This document shows, in pieces, positions 19,185 to 27,643 of a stretch of 64,000 bases of DNA (positions within the stretch are counted from its first letter, which is position 1; the number at the start of each line of letters is the position of its first letter). The position numbers were made by a program, and so were the translations under genes. The notes below the pieces were generated by a model. That model was not told the DNA's origin and made no database searches. It was given only the letters and a program-made list of their open reading frames with translations. The stretch is taken from assembly GCA_903826865.1 (NCBI GenBank), contig CAIKGD010000016.1:25885-89884 (forward strand), given 5' to 3'. The DNA comes from an uncultured Verrucomicrobiota bacterium. Lineage in GTDB: Bacteria; Verrucomicrobiota; Kiritimatiellia; Kiritimatiellales; Tichowtungiaceae.

Positions 19185-19604
19185 CTATCTGCGTTCATCT
19201 GCGGGGAACTCCCGCTCCAGTCTGCGGAGTGCGGCGTCCGGCTTTTTGAGCTGGCAGCTCCAGACGGTGATAACTTTCCAGCCGAGTTTCCGGAGTTCGC
19301 GGGCGTGCTTCCGGTCATTGGCGGTATTGCGCTCGAACTTCTTTTTCCAGAAGGCTTTGTTGCTTTTGGGCGTCGTGGCGTCTTTACACCCCTTATGCCG
19401 GTGCCAGAAACAGCCGTGGACAAAAATCACGGTTTTATATTTCGGCAGGACGATATCCGGTTTGCCCGGCAGGGTGCTGACGTTTTTCCGGAAGCGGTAT
19501 CCGGCGCGGTGCAGCATGGAGCGGACGAGAACTTCCGGCCTGGTGTCTCTGCCGCGTATCCGCGACATGTTCCAGCTGCGCTTTTCTGGAGTCAGGTGAT
19601 CCAT
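19185..19604 (-). CDS. vsr: very short patch repair endonuclease Vsr
   Basis: Vsr nicks DNA 5' of a T in T:G mismatches that arise when 5-methylcytosine deaminates. The 139-aa protein has the family's landmarks: MSRIRGRDTRPE at the N-terminus, LPGKPDIVLPKYKTVIFVHG with the catalytic Asp, CFWHRHKGC (zinc and catalytic His) and W-rich WKVITVWSC. It is convergent with the nuclease gene. Pairing with a C5-methyltransferase is the expected context, so the cassette C-M-R-V is complete. Confidence 0.95.
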   Translation of the reverse strand: MDHLTPEKRSWNMSRIRGRDTRPEVLVRSMLHRAGYRFRKNVSTLPGKPDIVLPKYKTVIFVHGCFWHRHKGCKDATTPKSNKAFWKKKFERNTANDRKHARELRKLGWKVITVWSCQLKKPDAALRRLEREFPADERR

Positions 19605-19621
19605 TTCCGTGGTTTAAACTC

Positions 19622-19645
19622 AGCGGACTTGGCGGCTTTGCGAGG
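19622..19645. repeat. word repeat, right of RM cassette (inverse copy)
   Basis: Read on the minus strand, this begins CCCTCGCAAAGCCGCCAAGT and continues with a CCGCTGAG word. That closely resembles the forward element at 16279-16302. The pair brackets the restriction-modification cassette in inverted orientation. A further related stretch (minus strand CCCCGCAGATGAACGCAGAT) lies at 19186-19205 over the vsr 3' end. Confidence 0.5.
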
Positions 19646-19655
19646 GATAATTTTT

Positions 19656-20069
19656 CTATTCCGCTTTTTTCACGCGGCGGAGTTCGCCGATGTTTTTCCA
19701 GACCGTGCCGTCGGTCCACCAGCCCTCGCCGTTGTCGGCGTTGAGCACATAAACGCCGCCGGCCCGGTCAGACAGCAGCTGATAGGTTCCCCTGCGCCCG
19801 GTGTTCGCGCCGCGCGGACTGCCGAGGAAGTTCCATTCCATATTCGGAGGAGCGACCCGCCACAGGTTGCCGGTGACGGTATCGGTCCAGAAAAAGCCGG
19901 TTCCGCCGATATTTTCGCAGGCCTGAAACCGGGTTTTTTCTTCTATGGCGAACGGCTGATCAGACGCGGACGGCTGGACAATCACGGGCGGTACCGGCGT
20001 AAACGTTGTGGTTTGCGCGCCGGCGGTGAGGGCGGCGAGCAGAACGGCGGACAGCAGCAGCTTTTTCAT
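19656..20069 (-). CDS. small secreted protein of unknown function
   Basis: This is a 137-aa protein with a clear Sec signal peptide, MKKLLLSAVLLAALTAGAQT, cleaved after an AxA-type site. The mature part contains GTGFFWTDTVTGNLWRV and GEGWWTDGTVWKNI, two Trp/Gly-rich strands that look like a duplicated short motif, as in beta-propeller or sandwich proteins. No family is recognised. The ORF track begins 120 nt upstream, but only the ATG at 20069 has an AGGAGG ribosome-binding site and opens into the signal peptide. Confidence 0.75.
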   Translation of the reverse strand: MKKLLLSAVLLAALTAGAQTTTFTPVPPVIVQPSASDQPFAIEEKTRFQACENIGGTGFFWTDTVTGNLWRVAPPNMEWNFLGSPRGANTGRRGTYQLLSDRAGGVYVLNADNGEGWWTDGTVWKNIGELRRVKKAE

Positions 20070-20239
20070 GGCAGACCTCCTGTTGACCTGGAACAGCAAG
20101 ATAGTGGAACGATGAAAGCGGGAATGCAAGAAGCGGATTAGACGGAAACCGGCCGCCGTAAGCCTTGAAGTCCGGATCCGGCGGAGCATTCCTCCAATCC
20201 GGACTTGTCAATGCCGCACGTTATAACTACCGTTCCCAC

Positions 20240-20470
20240 ATGGCCTACAAAACTAAAGTCAGAAAGATCGGTAATTCGCTGGGGATCGTGCTCCCCAAAG
20301 AAGTGCTGCAGGCGATGAAGGTCGAAGAGGGTGCAACGCTGTACATCACCGAAGCGCCGGAGCACTCGGTTCAGATGACACCGGAGCGTCCTGGTTTTGC
20401 GGAGAAAGCAAAACTGGCCGACGATCTTATGAAGCGTTATCGCAACGCCCTGCGGGAACTGGCGAAATGA
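20240..20470 (+). CDS. antitoxin, AbrB/MazE (SpoVT-AbrB) type
   Basis: The 76-aa protein MAYKTKVRKIGNSLGIVLPK carries the swapped-hairpin AbrB/MazE DNA-binding motif (RKIGNSLGIVLPKEVL). The C-terminal part is a likely disordered toxin-binding tail rich in Lys, Asp and Arg. It overlaps the Doc toxin by the tetranucleotide ATGA, the standard arrangement for coupled antitoxin-toxin translation. The ORF track starts 75 nt upstream; the ATG at 20240 gives the family N-terminus. Antitoxins of this type usually repress their own promoter. Confidence 0.9.
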   Translation: MAYKTKVRKIGNSLGIVLPKEVLQAMKVEEGATLYITEAPEHSVQMTPERPGFAEKAKLADDLMKRYRNALRELAK

Positions 20471-20862
20471 AAGAGCCGGTTTGGATTGATGCGGCCGATG
20501 TGTATTCATTTCAACTCGAAATGCTCGCGGCATTTGGCGGACTTGCCGGTGTGCGGGACGAAGGACTTCTGCATTCCGCTTTAAGCCGCCCGCAGAATCT
20601 TTTTGCCTATGGGAAGCCGACGCTGTTTGAGCTGGCGGCGGAATATGCATTGGGCATTGTTAAGAACCATCCTTTTCTTGACGGCAACAAGCGCGCCGGC
20701 TTCATGGCGTCTGCGCTGTTTCTGGAGGCAAACGGACGGCGTTTTTCTGCACCCGAAGAAGAGGTTGTTCTGCAAACGCTGGCGCTGGCCGCCGGAGAGA
20801 TTGATCAGAAAGAATACGCGCTCTGGCTGAAAGCCTCCTGTCAGAAGAGAAAAAGGCTGTAG
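20467..20862 (+). CDS. doc: Doc-type (death-on-curing) toxin
   Basis: This is a 131-aa Fic-fold toxin with the Doc motif HPFLDGNKRAGF, in which the Fic Gly-Arg is replaced as in Doc. In the P1 founding member Doc phosphorylates EF-Tu and stops translation; the same is likely here. It overlaps the AbrB/MazE-type antitoxin gene. The pairing with AbrB/MazE instead of Phd is a known variant. It is the second Fic-fold gene within 6 kb, after the AMPylator at 14949. Confidence 0.93.
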   Translation: MKEPVWIDAADVYSFQLEMLAAFGGLAGVRDEGLLHSALSRPQNLFAYGKPTLFELAAEYALGIVKNHPFLDGNKRAGFMASALFLEANGRRFSAPEEEVVLQTLALAAGEIDQKEYALWLKASCQKRKRL

Positions 20863-20922
20863 GCTTTAGACCTGAGGCTGGAGGTTTCAGAGCATGTTCT
20901 GTCTGGTTAGTCGCAATTCATA

Positions 20923-20976
20923 GGTAGGGCGCTTTCGCCGAAAGCGCCGCGGACGGCTCGGCGAGCCGTCCCTACC
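20923..20976. repeat. REP-like double-palindrome element, copy B
   Basis: The outer stem GGTAGGG (20923-20929)/CCCTACC (20970-20976) encloses two perfect hairpins: GGCGCTTTC-gcc-GAAAGCGCC (20928-20948) and GGACGGCTC-ggc-GAGCCGTCC (20951-20971). The architecture is identical to copy A at 9672, but no stem sequence is shared. The rest of the Doc-trpB gap holds word repeats (20854-20890; 21037-21070). Confidence 0.7.
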
Positions 20977-21036
20977 CAATCGAATAAATACCGAATTCTA
21001 CACGGAACTGGTATCAGTTCATGAAAAGACGAACCG

Positions 21037-21070
21037 TTTTCATAGTTCATCTTTCATAATTCATCATTTC
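21037..21070. repeat. TTCAT-word periodic repeat
   Basis: The stretch is a run of TTCAT-containing words (TTCATAGTTCATCTTTCAT followed by AATTCATCATTTC). It lies just downstream of the minus-strand trpB. Neither a stem-loop nor an ORF explains it. Confidence 0.45.
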
Positions 21071-21074
21071 TCCC

Positions 21075-22286
21075 TCAATCTCCGTAGCCGTAGTTGTCCA
21101 CCACGAAGTCGAGGTCTTTGTCGCCGCGGCCGGACAGGTTGACGAGAATGGTGCCGGACTTCATCTCTTTGGCTTTTTTCATGGCGAAGGCGACGGCGTG
21201 CGCGCTTTCGAGCGCCGGGATGATGCCTTCCGAGCGGCAGAGGGTGAAGAATCCGTTGAGGCATTCCTTGTCGTCGATGGCGGTGTATTTTATGCGGCCT
21301 TCATCTTTAAGGTGGCTGTGTTCGGGGCCGACGCCGGGATAGTCAAGTCCGCTGGCGATGGAGTAGACCGGCGAGGGCTCGCCTTTTTCGTCCTGCAGGA
21401 GGTAGCACTTGAAGCCGTGGATGATGCCGGGTTTGCCGTAGGTCGCGGTGGCGGCGTGGTCGCCGGTTTTCGGTCCGCGGCCCAGCGGTTCAACACCCCA
21501 GATTTCGCACGGGTCGTTGAGGAAGCCGGAGAAGAGGCCCATCGCGTTGCTGCCGCCGCCGACGCAGGCGGTGATGAGGTTCGGCAGTCCGCCGGTCATT
21601 TCCAGAAACTGTTCGCGCGCTTCGACGCCGACGACGTGCTGGAAGTCGCGCACCATCATCGGGAACGGATGCGGGCCGACGACAGAGCCGATGCAGTAGA
21701 TGGAGTTGACCGGATCGGTCAGGTAGGCCACGAACGCGGAATCAACGGCTTCTTTCAGGGTTTTGAGTCCGGCGGAAACCGGCACAACTTTAGCGCCGAG
21801 CAGTTTCATGCGCACGACGTTCGGATGCTCTTTGATGATGTCCACTTCACCCATGTGGATTTCGCATTCAAGGCCGAAGTAGGCGGCGGCGGTGGCGAGC
21901 GCGACGCCGTGCTGGCCCGCGCCGGTTTCGGCGATGAGCTTTTTCTTGCCCATATATTTAGCCAGCAGGCCTTCGCCCATGCAGTGGTTGATTTTGTGCG
22001 CGCCGGTGTGGTTCAGGTCTTCGCGCTTGAGGTAAATCTGCGCGCCGCCGCATTTTTCGGAAAGCCGGGCGGCGTGATAGACGGGCGTCGGGCGGCCCTG
22101 ATAGTGCTTGCGGATGGAGCGCAGTTCTTCGATAAAGCGGTGCGAGCGGCTAATTTTAAGGTAAGCGTCGTTGATTTCTTTCATCGGGCCGACGAGCTGC
22201 GGCGGGATATAGGCTCCGCCGTACTGTCCGAAACGGCCTTCTGCATCGGGGGTGTTCTCCAGATAATGGCGATAATCTTTTTTCAT
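21075..22286 (-). CDS. trpB: tryptophan synthase beta chain, copy 1
   Basis: This PLP enzyme condenses indole with serine to give tryptophan. The 403-aa protein has the PLP lysine in [15 protein letters not shown] near residue 90, ETGAGQHG, the phosphate-binding GGGSNAMG and the C-terminal LSGRGDKD. The N-terminus [19 protein letters not shown] and segments such as [13 protein letters not shown] diverge from the other TrpB at 23789. It stands alone, opposite to the trpF-trpB operon, and no trpA is present in the window. It may be a stand-alone TrpB acting on free indole. AAGGAG precedes the ATG. Confidence 0.93.
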   Translation of the reverse strand: MKKDYRHYLENTPDAEGRFGQYGGAYIPPQLVGPMKEINDAYLKISRSHRFIEELRSIRKHYQGRPTPVYHAARLSEKCGGAQIYLKREDLNHTGAHKINHCMGEGLLAKYMGKKKLIAETGAGQHGVALATAAAYFGLECEIHMGEVDIIKEHPNVVRMKLLGAKVVPVSAGLKTLKEAVDSAFVAYLTDPVNSIYCIGSVVGPHPFPMMVRDFQHVVGVEAREQFLEMTGGLPNLITACVGGGSNAMGLFSGFLNDPCEIWGVEPLGRGPKTGDHAATATYGKPGIIHGFKCYLLQDEKGEPSPVYSIASGLDYPGVGPEHSHLKDEGRIKYTAIDDKECLNGFFTLCRSEGIIPALESAHAVAFAMKKAKEMKSGTILVNLSGRGDKDLDFVVDNYGYGD

Positions 22287-22469
22287 CGGGCAGCTCCTTT
22301 AAAGGTTGTTGAGAAAACAGGGCCGGAGCGTAGGATAAAAACCGGCGGTGGGCAAGTCTGCCCTTCTATCCTCCAAGTCCCTAAAGAAACGCTTGTGCCG
22401 CGCCCCGCGCCGCTGTTACAGTCCACACGTTGATTTCATAAACCGAACGAAACCAAGGAGTATCCGCGA

Positions 22470-23117
22470 ATGAATATTTTGCATGTGTGCGCCAACCCGA
22501 AGCCTATCGAGCAGTCTGTCTCTAAACAGCTCGCCGCACGCTTTTTCGGCAAACTGATGGAGCTTAATCCTGACGTTGAACTCAATAACGTCGACCTCTA
22601 TCAGGATAAACCGCCATACTACTCCAACGATCTCTACCGCCGCTGCTGGATGCCGGTCTTCGACGCGGCCTACGAACCGACCAAAGCCGAAGAAGCCGCA
22701 GCGAACTATGCGCAGAAACAGGCCGAAGCCTTTAAACAGGCGGACGTCCTTGTGCTCACCATGCCGATGTGGAACTTCGCCATGCCGGCCGTGATGAAGG
22801 CGTGGATGGATCAGGTGATTACTCCCGGCCTGACCTTCGAACTCAGCGCCACCGGCCCGAAACCGCTGCATAACGTTACCAGTATCGTATTGCTGGTTGC
22901 CTCCGGCGGTATCTATAAGGAAGACGACGACCGCGACGCGCTGACCCGTCAGGTGCGTGCCGCCTTCGGATTCATCGGAATCAAAGATGTCCGGATCGCC
23001 TGGGCCGACGGCCAGAACCCGCTTTTCTTCAGCGACAGCGAAGTCCGCCGCGAAACAGCCTTTGAAGCGGCCGAAGAACTGGCCGAGGAGCTCGCGGAGG
23101 AAAGCGCAGAAGGATAG
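22470..23117 (+). CDS. azoR: FMN-dependent NADH azoreductase / quinone reductase
   Basis: The 215-aa flavodoxin-like protein starts MNILHVCANPKPIEQSVSK (FMN phosphate loop) and has MPMWNFAMPAVMKAWMDQV, the conserved family motif around the flavin, then GLTF. AzoR-type enzymes reduce quinones and azo compounds with NADH in the cytoplasm. The tail EELAEELAEESAEG is an unusual acidic repeat. AAGGAG lies at good distance from the ATG. It is transcribed divergently from trpB copy 1 and lies 30 bp upstream of trpF. Confidence 0.88.
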   Translation: MNILHVCANPKPIEQSVSKQLAARFFGKLMELNPDVELNNVDLYQDKPPYYSNDLYRRCWMPVFDAAYEPTKAEEAAANYAQKQAEAFKQADVLVLTMPMWNFAMPAVMKAWMDQVITPGLTFELSATGPKPLHNVTSIVLLVASGGIYKEDDDRDALTRQVRAAFGFIGIKDVRIAWADGQNPLFFSDSEVRRETAFEAAEELAEELAEESAEG

Positions 23118-23147
23118 CGCTCCGGCCTTCCACCGCTCTATTGTTCC

Positions 23148-23792
23148 ATGGATGTTTCTATGAGCGTGTTTGTTAAAATCTGCGGAATCTGCTCCAAGAA
23201 CGATCTGGAGCAGATTTGCGCTTTAGAGCCGGACGCGATCGGCTTTATTTTCTGGCCGCGGGCCAAACGCTACGTGCGCCCCGAGCAGGTCGCCAGCTGG
23301 CTGAAAAGTATTCCCGAGCAGATTAAAAAGGTCGGTGTCTTTGTGGAACCGCCGCCCGGCGAGGTCGAAGCGGTGGCTATCGCCTGCCACCTCGACATTA
23401 TTCAGATCCATCTGATTTCCAATGACTGGAAAATCGAGCGCCCGCTTTTTCAGGGGCTGGAAACCTGGATCTCGCCGCGCATGGGCGAAGGAGTCACCCG
23501 CAGTATTCTGCACGCGGTTGAGCCCGAACCTTCCGTATTGCTGGCCGATTCGTTTGATCCGGCCACGGTCGGCGGCACCGGCAAGCTCAGCAGCTGGGAC
23601 CGCGCGATCGCCCTGAAAACCGAAGTCAGAATACCGGTCATGCTGGCGGGCGGCCTCACGCCCGAAAATGTGCGCGATGCGATCACCGCAGTAAAACCGT
23701 GGGGCGTAGATGTCAGCTCCGGTGTCGAAAAAGAGCCGGGCGTCAAAGAACTCCGCAAAGTAAAGCAGTTTATAGAAAGAGCAAGACAATGA
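23148..23792 (+). CDS. trpF: phosphoribosylanthranilate isomerase
   Basis: TrpF converts phosphoribosylanthranilate to CdRP in tryptophan synthesis. This is a TIM barrel of about 210 residues starting [14 protein letters not shown] (the KICG motif) with [14 protein letters not shown], ending in [10 protein letters not shown] and [16 protein letters not shown]. Two starts are possible, ATG 23148 and ATG 23160 (MSVFVKICG); neither has a strong ribosome-binding site. The stop overlaps the trpB ATG (ATGA), giving translational coupling. Confidence 0.95.
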   Translation: MDVSMSVFVKICGICSKNDLEQICALEPDAIGFIFWPRAKRYVRPEQVASWLKSIPEQIKKVGVFVEPPPGEVEAVAIACHLDIIQIHLISNDWKIERPLFQGLETWISPRMGEGVTRSILHAVEPEPSVLLADSFDPATVGGTGKLSSWDRAIALKTEVRIPVMLAGGLTPENVRDAITAVKPWGVDVSSGVEKEPGVKELRKVKQFIERARQ

Positions 23793-24991
23793 AATCAGCC
23801 CGGCCCGATTCGCAGGGGCACTTCGGCCCGTACGGCGGCATCTTTGTTCCTGAAACCCTGATGGAGCCGCTCCGCGAACTGACGCGGGTTTACAAAGTTG
23901 CACAGAAAGATCCCGCTTTCAAAAAGGAACTCGATTACTACCTGCGCGAGTATGTCGGCCGTCCGTCGCCGCTCTGGTTCGCGCAGCGGATGACCGCACA
24001 GCTCGGCGGTCCGAAAATTTATCTCAAACGCGAAGACCTCAACCACACCGGCGCGCACAAAATCAATAATGTGGTCGGACAGGCGCTGCTGGCGCGGCGG
24101 CTGGGCAAAACGCGGCTGATCGCCGAAACCGGCGCAGGCCAGCACGGCGTCGCTACCGCCACTGCTGCCGCGCTCTTCGGTATGGAGTGTACCGTTTACA
24201 TGGGCAAAGTGGATATGGAGCGGCAGGCGCTGAATGTTTTCCGCATGGAAAGCCTCGGCGCGAAAGTCGTTGCCGTTACCGCCGGACAGCAGACGCTCAA
24301 AGAGGCGATTAACGAAGCGATGCGCGACTGGGTCAGCAACCTGCGCAACACGCACTATGTTCTCGGCACCGCTTTCGGCCCGCATCCGTACCCGATGATC
24401 GTGCGCGATTTCCAGAGCGTCATCGGCAAAGAAGCGCGCAAACAGATTCTGAAAGCCGAAGGACGCCTGCCGGCCGCCGTCATCGCCTGCGTCGGCGGCG
24501 GCAGCAACGCGATCGGCATTTTCAGCGCCTTTATAAAAGATGAAGGCGTCCGTCTGATCGGCGTCGAAGCCGGCGGACTCGGCATTGTACCCGGCAAACA
24601 CGCCGCGCGTTTCGCCGGCGGCAAAGTCGGCGTGCTGCAGGGCACAAAAAGTTACGTTCTGCAGGATGATGACGGACAGATTCTGCTGACGCACTCCGTC
24701 AGCGCCGGACTCGATTACGCCTCCGTCGGCCCCGAACACGCGATGCTGCACGACACCGGCCGCGCGGAATACACCTACATAGAAGACGCCGACGCCGTGG
24801 CCGGATTCGATCAGCTCGCGCAGTGGGAAGGCATTCTGCCCGCGCTCGAAAGCTCGCATGCCATCGCATGGGTCGTAAAAAATGCCGGGCAGTTTGCCAA
24901 AAACGACATTGTCATCATCAACGTTTCCGGCCGCGGCGACAAAGACGTTCAGCAGATCGCAGAGTGGAAAAAGGGACAGAGTACAAAATAA
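23789..24991 (+). CDS. trpB: tryptophan synthase beta chain, copy 2
   Basis: The 400-aa enzyme is of conventional type: [19 protein letters not shown] at the N-terminus, PLP lysine in [29 protein letters not shown], and [13 protein letters not shown] at the C-terminus. It overlaps trpF by ATGA, which fixes the start; the track's upstream start at 23699 lies inside trpF. Because of its trpF linkage it is the likely partner of TrpA, which is not in the window. Confidence 0.96.
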   Translation: MKSARPDSQGHFGPYGGIFVPETLMEPLRELTRVYKVAQKDPAFKKELDYYLREYVGRPSPLWFAQRMTAQLGGPKIYLKREDLNHTGAHKINNVVGQALLARRLGKTRLIAETGAGQHGVATATAAALFGMECTVYMGKVDMERQALNVFRMESLGAKVVAVTAGQQTLKEAINEAMRDWVSNLRNTHYVLGTAFGPHPYPMIVRDFQSVIGKEARKQILKAEGRLPAAVIACVGGGSNAIGIFSAFIKDEGVRLIGVEAGGLGIVPGKHAARFAGGKVGVLQGTKSYVLQDDDGQILLTHSVSAGLDYASVGPEHAMLHDTGRAEYTYIEDADAVAGFDQLAQWEGILPALESSHAIAWVVKNAGQFAKNDIVIINVSGRGDKDVQQIAEWKKGQSTK

Positions 24992-25002
24992 GAAAGGATG
25001 CC

Positions 25003-25851
25003 ATGCACAGAGCAAAGAAGGTTGAGCGGTGGTTAGGTGTCGCAATCAGCGGATTCTTTATTCTTACTGCAACGGCCGAAAAACTGCCGCTTCCGGCAGA
25101 CGGGGAATATATTGCCAACGACATGGAGAGTCAGCAACTCGCTCTGGCCGGGAAAATTGTAAAAATAAAGTTCAACCGGATATCCTATGCAGAAAAAGCA
25201 AAGGGTGAGCTGTACGCCGGCAATCTGCGTTCGTGTGTAAAACCGCAAGGGGACAGCTATGGCGACGTACCGGGAGTTCAGGTGCGGTTTCCAAAGGAAG
25301 GAGTGGGCTTTTTTTCAAAATTTATTCCTAAACCCGGAATTGGAACAGAAGAGTGGATTGCTTCCATGATCGCGTCTGATCGCGGGGAAGTCTACGTTCA
25401 GATCAGCACAAACGCCAAGGCAGGCTTTCTAGCCCTCGGGGATCGTTGTGAAAAGGACGGCGACGAAGCAAAATACGGATGGTCCGCAGACACAGAAGTT
25501 CCGGATTTAGCGGGTCAGAAGAAAGTATCCGTCAGCGATCTGGCTCTTTTTCCGGAACAACTGAATGGAAAAGTTGTGCAGCTGGAGTTTTACCAAGTAA
25601 AACGCATCAAGCAGAAAACGGCTGAAGAATTCAGTGCCTTCGTTTCTTGCGGCAGCGGACACGCTATGATTCCGATTACATTTCCGGCCGCGGCAAGCGT
25701 GTTCTTTAAGGAAATAGCGGATCGGCAAACGGATCCTAAAGCGTGCAGCGTATATGCCCAAGTAACGGTCAGCCCGAAAGGCCTGGTTTCTTTGGAGGCA
25801 AAAGGCCGGCGCGCAATCGGGGAAGGCGTAGATGCCGCATATAAGTGGTAA
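25003..25851 (+). CDS. secreted protein with a duplicated unknown domain
   Basis: The 282-aa protein starts MHRAKKVERWLGVAISGFF with an N-terminal export signal ending TATAEK. Two halves each contain an L-x-GK-h-V-h-h-x-F segment (ALAGKIVKIKFNRIS; LNGKVVQLEFYQVK), suggesting a tandem domain. The first half ends ALGDRCEKDGDEAKYGWS, which resembles the ends of the two repeated C-terminal domains in the protein at 40943 (AVGTRYSKSKNEYGW). The function is unknown. The start at 25003 follows GAAAGGA and lies 11 bp after trpB. yicC follows 12 bp downstream. Confidence 0.75.
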   Translation: MHRAKKVERWLGVAISGFFILTATAEKLPLPADGEYIANDMESQQLALAGKIVKIKFNRISYAEKAKGELYAGNLRSCVKPQGDSYGDVPGVQVRFPKEGVGFFSKFIPKPGIGTEEWIASMIASDRGEVYVQISTNAKAGFLALGDRCEKDGDEAKYGWSADTEVPDLAGQKKVSVSDLALFPEQLNGKVVQLEFYQVKRIKQKTAEEFSAFVSCGSGHAMIPITFPAAASVFFKEIADRQTDPKACSVYAQVTVSPKGLVSLEAKGRRAIGEGVDAAYKW

Positions 25852-25863
25852 AGGGGTTCCGCA

Positions 25864-26742
25864 ATGCCCATTAAAAGCATGACAGGCTTCGGCGCGGCCT
25901 CTGCGCGTTCAGAAAGCGCGCTGGTAACGGTCGAGCTGAGCGCGGTAAACCGCAAACAGCTTGATGTCGTAGTTCGTCTGCCGCCGCCGCTCACGGCGCT
26001 CGAGTCGCGCGTCCAGAAAATCATTCAGGAACATATTTCACGCGGGCGGATCAGCGGCGCGGTTCTGCTGGAGTCCGCGAACGGCGGCGCGATGATGCAG
26101 ATTGATGAGAAACGCGCTGCCGAAACGATCGGCAGGCTGCGAAGCGCAGCGAAAAAACTGAACCTCAAGGACGATTTGAGCGCCGGAGTGCTTTTGCAGA
26201 TTCCCGGGTTGCTGAAAATGCAGACGGCCGAACAGCATCCGGAAGAAATTTTCCAAACACTGGAAAAAGCTCTGCTGGCCGCGCTGAAGAAGCTTGATGT
26301 AATGCGGCTTCGTGAAGGCAAAGCGCTTGAAAACGATCTGCTGGCGCGGCTCAAGCTGCTTGAACAGATGCTTGCGGCCGTTAAACCCCGCGCGCCGCAG
26401 ATTGTTTCCGGTTACCGGAAAAAACTTTTACAGGGACTGGATGCGGCGGGACTGAAAAATGCCGCCATGGACGAACGGATCATCAAAGAGATCGCGCTGT
26501 TCGCCGAGCGCAGCGATATTGCAGAAGAGATTACGCGGCTGGAAAGCCACCTGCAGCAGTTTAAAAAAATTCTGCGCGGCGGCGAGCCCGCCGGACGTCC
26601 GCTCGATTTTCTGGCGCAGGAGCTTTTCCGCGAAATCAACACGATCGGTTCGAAAGCGAACGATCTGAAAATCACGGAACAGGTGGTGCGTTTTAAAACC
26701 GAGCTCGAACGCATCCGGGAGCAGATTCAGAATGTCGAGTAA
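25864..26742 (+). CDS. yicC: YicC/YloC family endoribonuclease
   Basis: The 292-aa protein begins MPIKSMTGFGAASA, the invariant YicC signature, and ends IREQIQNVE with the preceding EINTIGSKANDL. Members of this family are now known as endoribonucleases that affect sRNA turnover. It overlaps gmk by 11 bp, the widespread yicC-gmk pairing. It follows the secreted protein by 12 bp, in the azoR-trpF-trpB direction. Confidence 0.95.
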   Translation: MPIKSMTGFGAASARSESALVTVELSAVNRKQLDVVVRLPPPLTALESRVQKIIQEHISRGRISGAVLLESANGGAMMQIDEKRAAETIGRLRSAAKKLNLKDDLSAGVLLQIPGLLKMQTAEQHPEEIFQTLEKALLAALKKLDVMRLREGKALENDLLARLKLLEQMLAAVKPRAPQIVSGYRKKLLQGLDAAGLKNAAMDERIIKEIALFAERSDIAEEITRLESHLQQFKKILRGGEPAGRPLDFLAQELFREINTIGSKANDLKITEQVVRFKTELERIREQIQNVE

Positions 26743-27337
26743 GTGCAACCCGCTGCTGCTGGTAATTTCCGCGCCGTCGGGCGCGGGGAAATCATCGCTG
26801 TGCAACCGGCTGATCGAAAAATTTCCGGAGATGGTGTATTCGATTTCCTGCACAACGCGCGCGCCGCGCGGCAGTGAACAGAACGGCGTGCATTATCATT
26901 TTCTTTCCGAGCAGGAATTCTGCGCGCGCATCGCCGCCGGCGATTTTCTGGAGCATGCGCTGGTGCACGGCAACCGCTACGGAACCCTGAAGCAGACCGT
27001 GTACGACGCGCTGGCGCAGGGCCGTGACATCATTATGGATATTGATGTACAGGGCGCACAGCAGATCCGCCGCGCGTGTGAAGCGCTACCCGATGATGAT
27101 GTGATTAAAAAAAGTTTCGTTGATATTTTTATCGCGCCGCCTTCCATGGAGGAATTGCGCCGCCGTTTGTGCGGACGTTCCACCGACAGTGACGAAGTGA
27201 TTGAGCGGCGCATGCGCAACGCGCACGAAGAAATGAAGCATCAGCCGCATTATCAGCACACGGTTATCAATGATGTTTTTGAAAAAACGGTCGATGAACT
27301 TGCAGAAATCATCACGCGCGGACACCACAACCGGTAG
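26732..27337 (+). CDS. gmk: guanylate kinase
   Basis: Gmk phosphorylates GMP to GDP with ATP. The 201-aa protein has the P-loop SAPSGAGKSSL, the GMP-binding SCTTRAPRGSEQNGVHYHF and DIDVQGAQQIR. The usual downstream partner rpoZ is missing; the next gene is a lysine-repeat protein behind its own promoter. It overlaps yicC by 11 bp, so the ATG is supported by coupling. Confidence 0.96.
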   Translation: MSSKCNPLLLVISAPSGAGKSSLCNRLIEKFPEMVYSISCTTRAPRGSEQNGVHYHFLSEQEFCARIAAGDFLEHALVHGNRYGTLKQTVYDALAQGRDIIMDIDVQGAQQIRRACEALPDDDVIKKSFVDIFIAPPSMEELRRRLCGRSTDSDEVIERRMRNAHEEMKHQPHYQHTVINDVFEKTVDELAEIITRGHHNR

Positions 27338-27368
27338 TAAAATTTTTTTTGTTTTCCACAAACTGTAG

Positions 27369-27397
27369 TTGCAAGTAAAAAAAATTACCGCTATACC
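27369..27397 (+). promoter_or_regulatory. sigma-70 type promoter for the lysine-repeat gene
   Basis: TTGCAA (27369-27374) and TATACC (27392-27397) are spaced by exactly 17 bp. The predicted start near 27404 gives a leader of about 100 nt to the ATG at 27506. The spacer is A-rich. Confidence 0.65.
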
Positions 27398-27415
27398 TTC
27401 GCATGTACAGGGACA

Positions 27416-27466
27416 GGCTGACGTGAAGAAGCGAGAGAGAAGCGGGTAGTAGAAGTGACGTCAGCC
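27416..27466 (+). promoter_or_regulatory. long stem-loop in the leader
   Basis: GGCTGACGT (27416-27424) and ACGTCAGCC (27458-27466) are perfect inverted repeats at the very start of the predicted leader. They could stabilise the mRNA or be bound by a regulator. Confidence 0.5.
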
Positions 27467-27505
27467 GGATAGAAGGGTTAACCCAAGTCACAAAGGAGAC
27501 AGGAA

Positions 27506-27619
27506 ATGGCAGCTAAGAAAAAAGTAGCGAAGAAGAAAGTAGCGAAGAAGGCCGTTAAAAAAGTAGCGAAAAAGAAAGTCGCGAAAAAGGCCGTTAAAAA
27601 AGTCGCTAAAAAGAAATAA
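27506..27619 (+). CDS. 37-residue lysine-repeat, histone-H1-like protein
   Basis: This gene is too short for the ORF track. It encodes MAAKKKVAKKKVAKKA... ending VAKKK, composed only of Lys, Ala and Val after the start. The 13-residue unit VAKKKVAKKAVKK occurs twice in a row plus a partial third. It has GGAG 8 nt upstream of the ATG, its own promoter and leader, and an intrinsic terminator 25 bp after the stop. The composition is that of H1/Hc2/AlgP-like tails, which bind DNA or RNA non-specifically, so a nucleoid-associated role is likely but inferred. Its strong signals suggest high expression. Confidence 0.8.
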   Translation: MAAKKKVAKKKVAKKAVKKVAKKKVAKKAVKKVAKKK

Positions 27620-27643
27620 CAGCCTCGGCTGATTAATTCTGAA

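Noticed and set aside
20165-20239. upstream extension of the antitoxin ORF
   Set aside because: It adds 25 residues without similarity to the family, and the ATG at 20240 gives the standard N-terminus.
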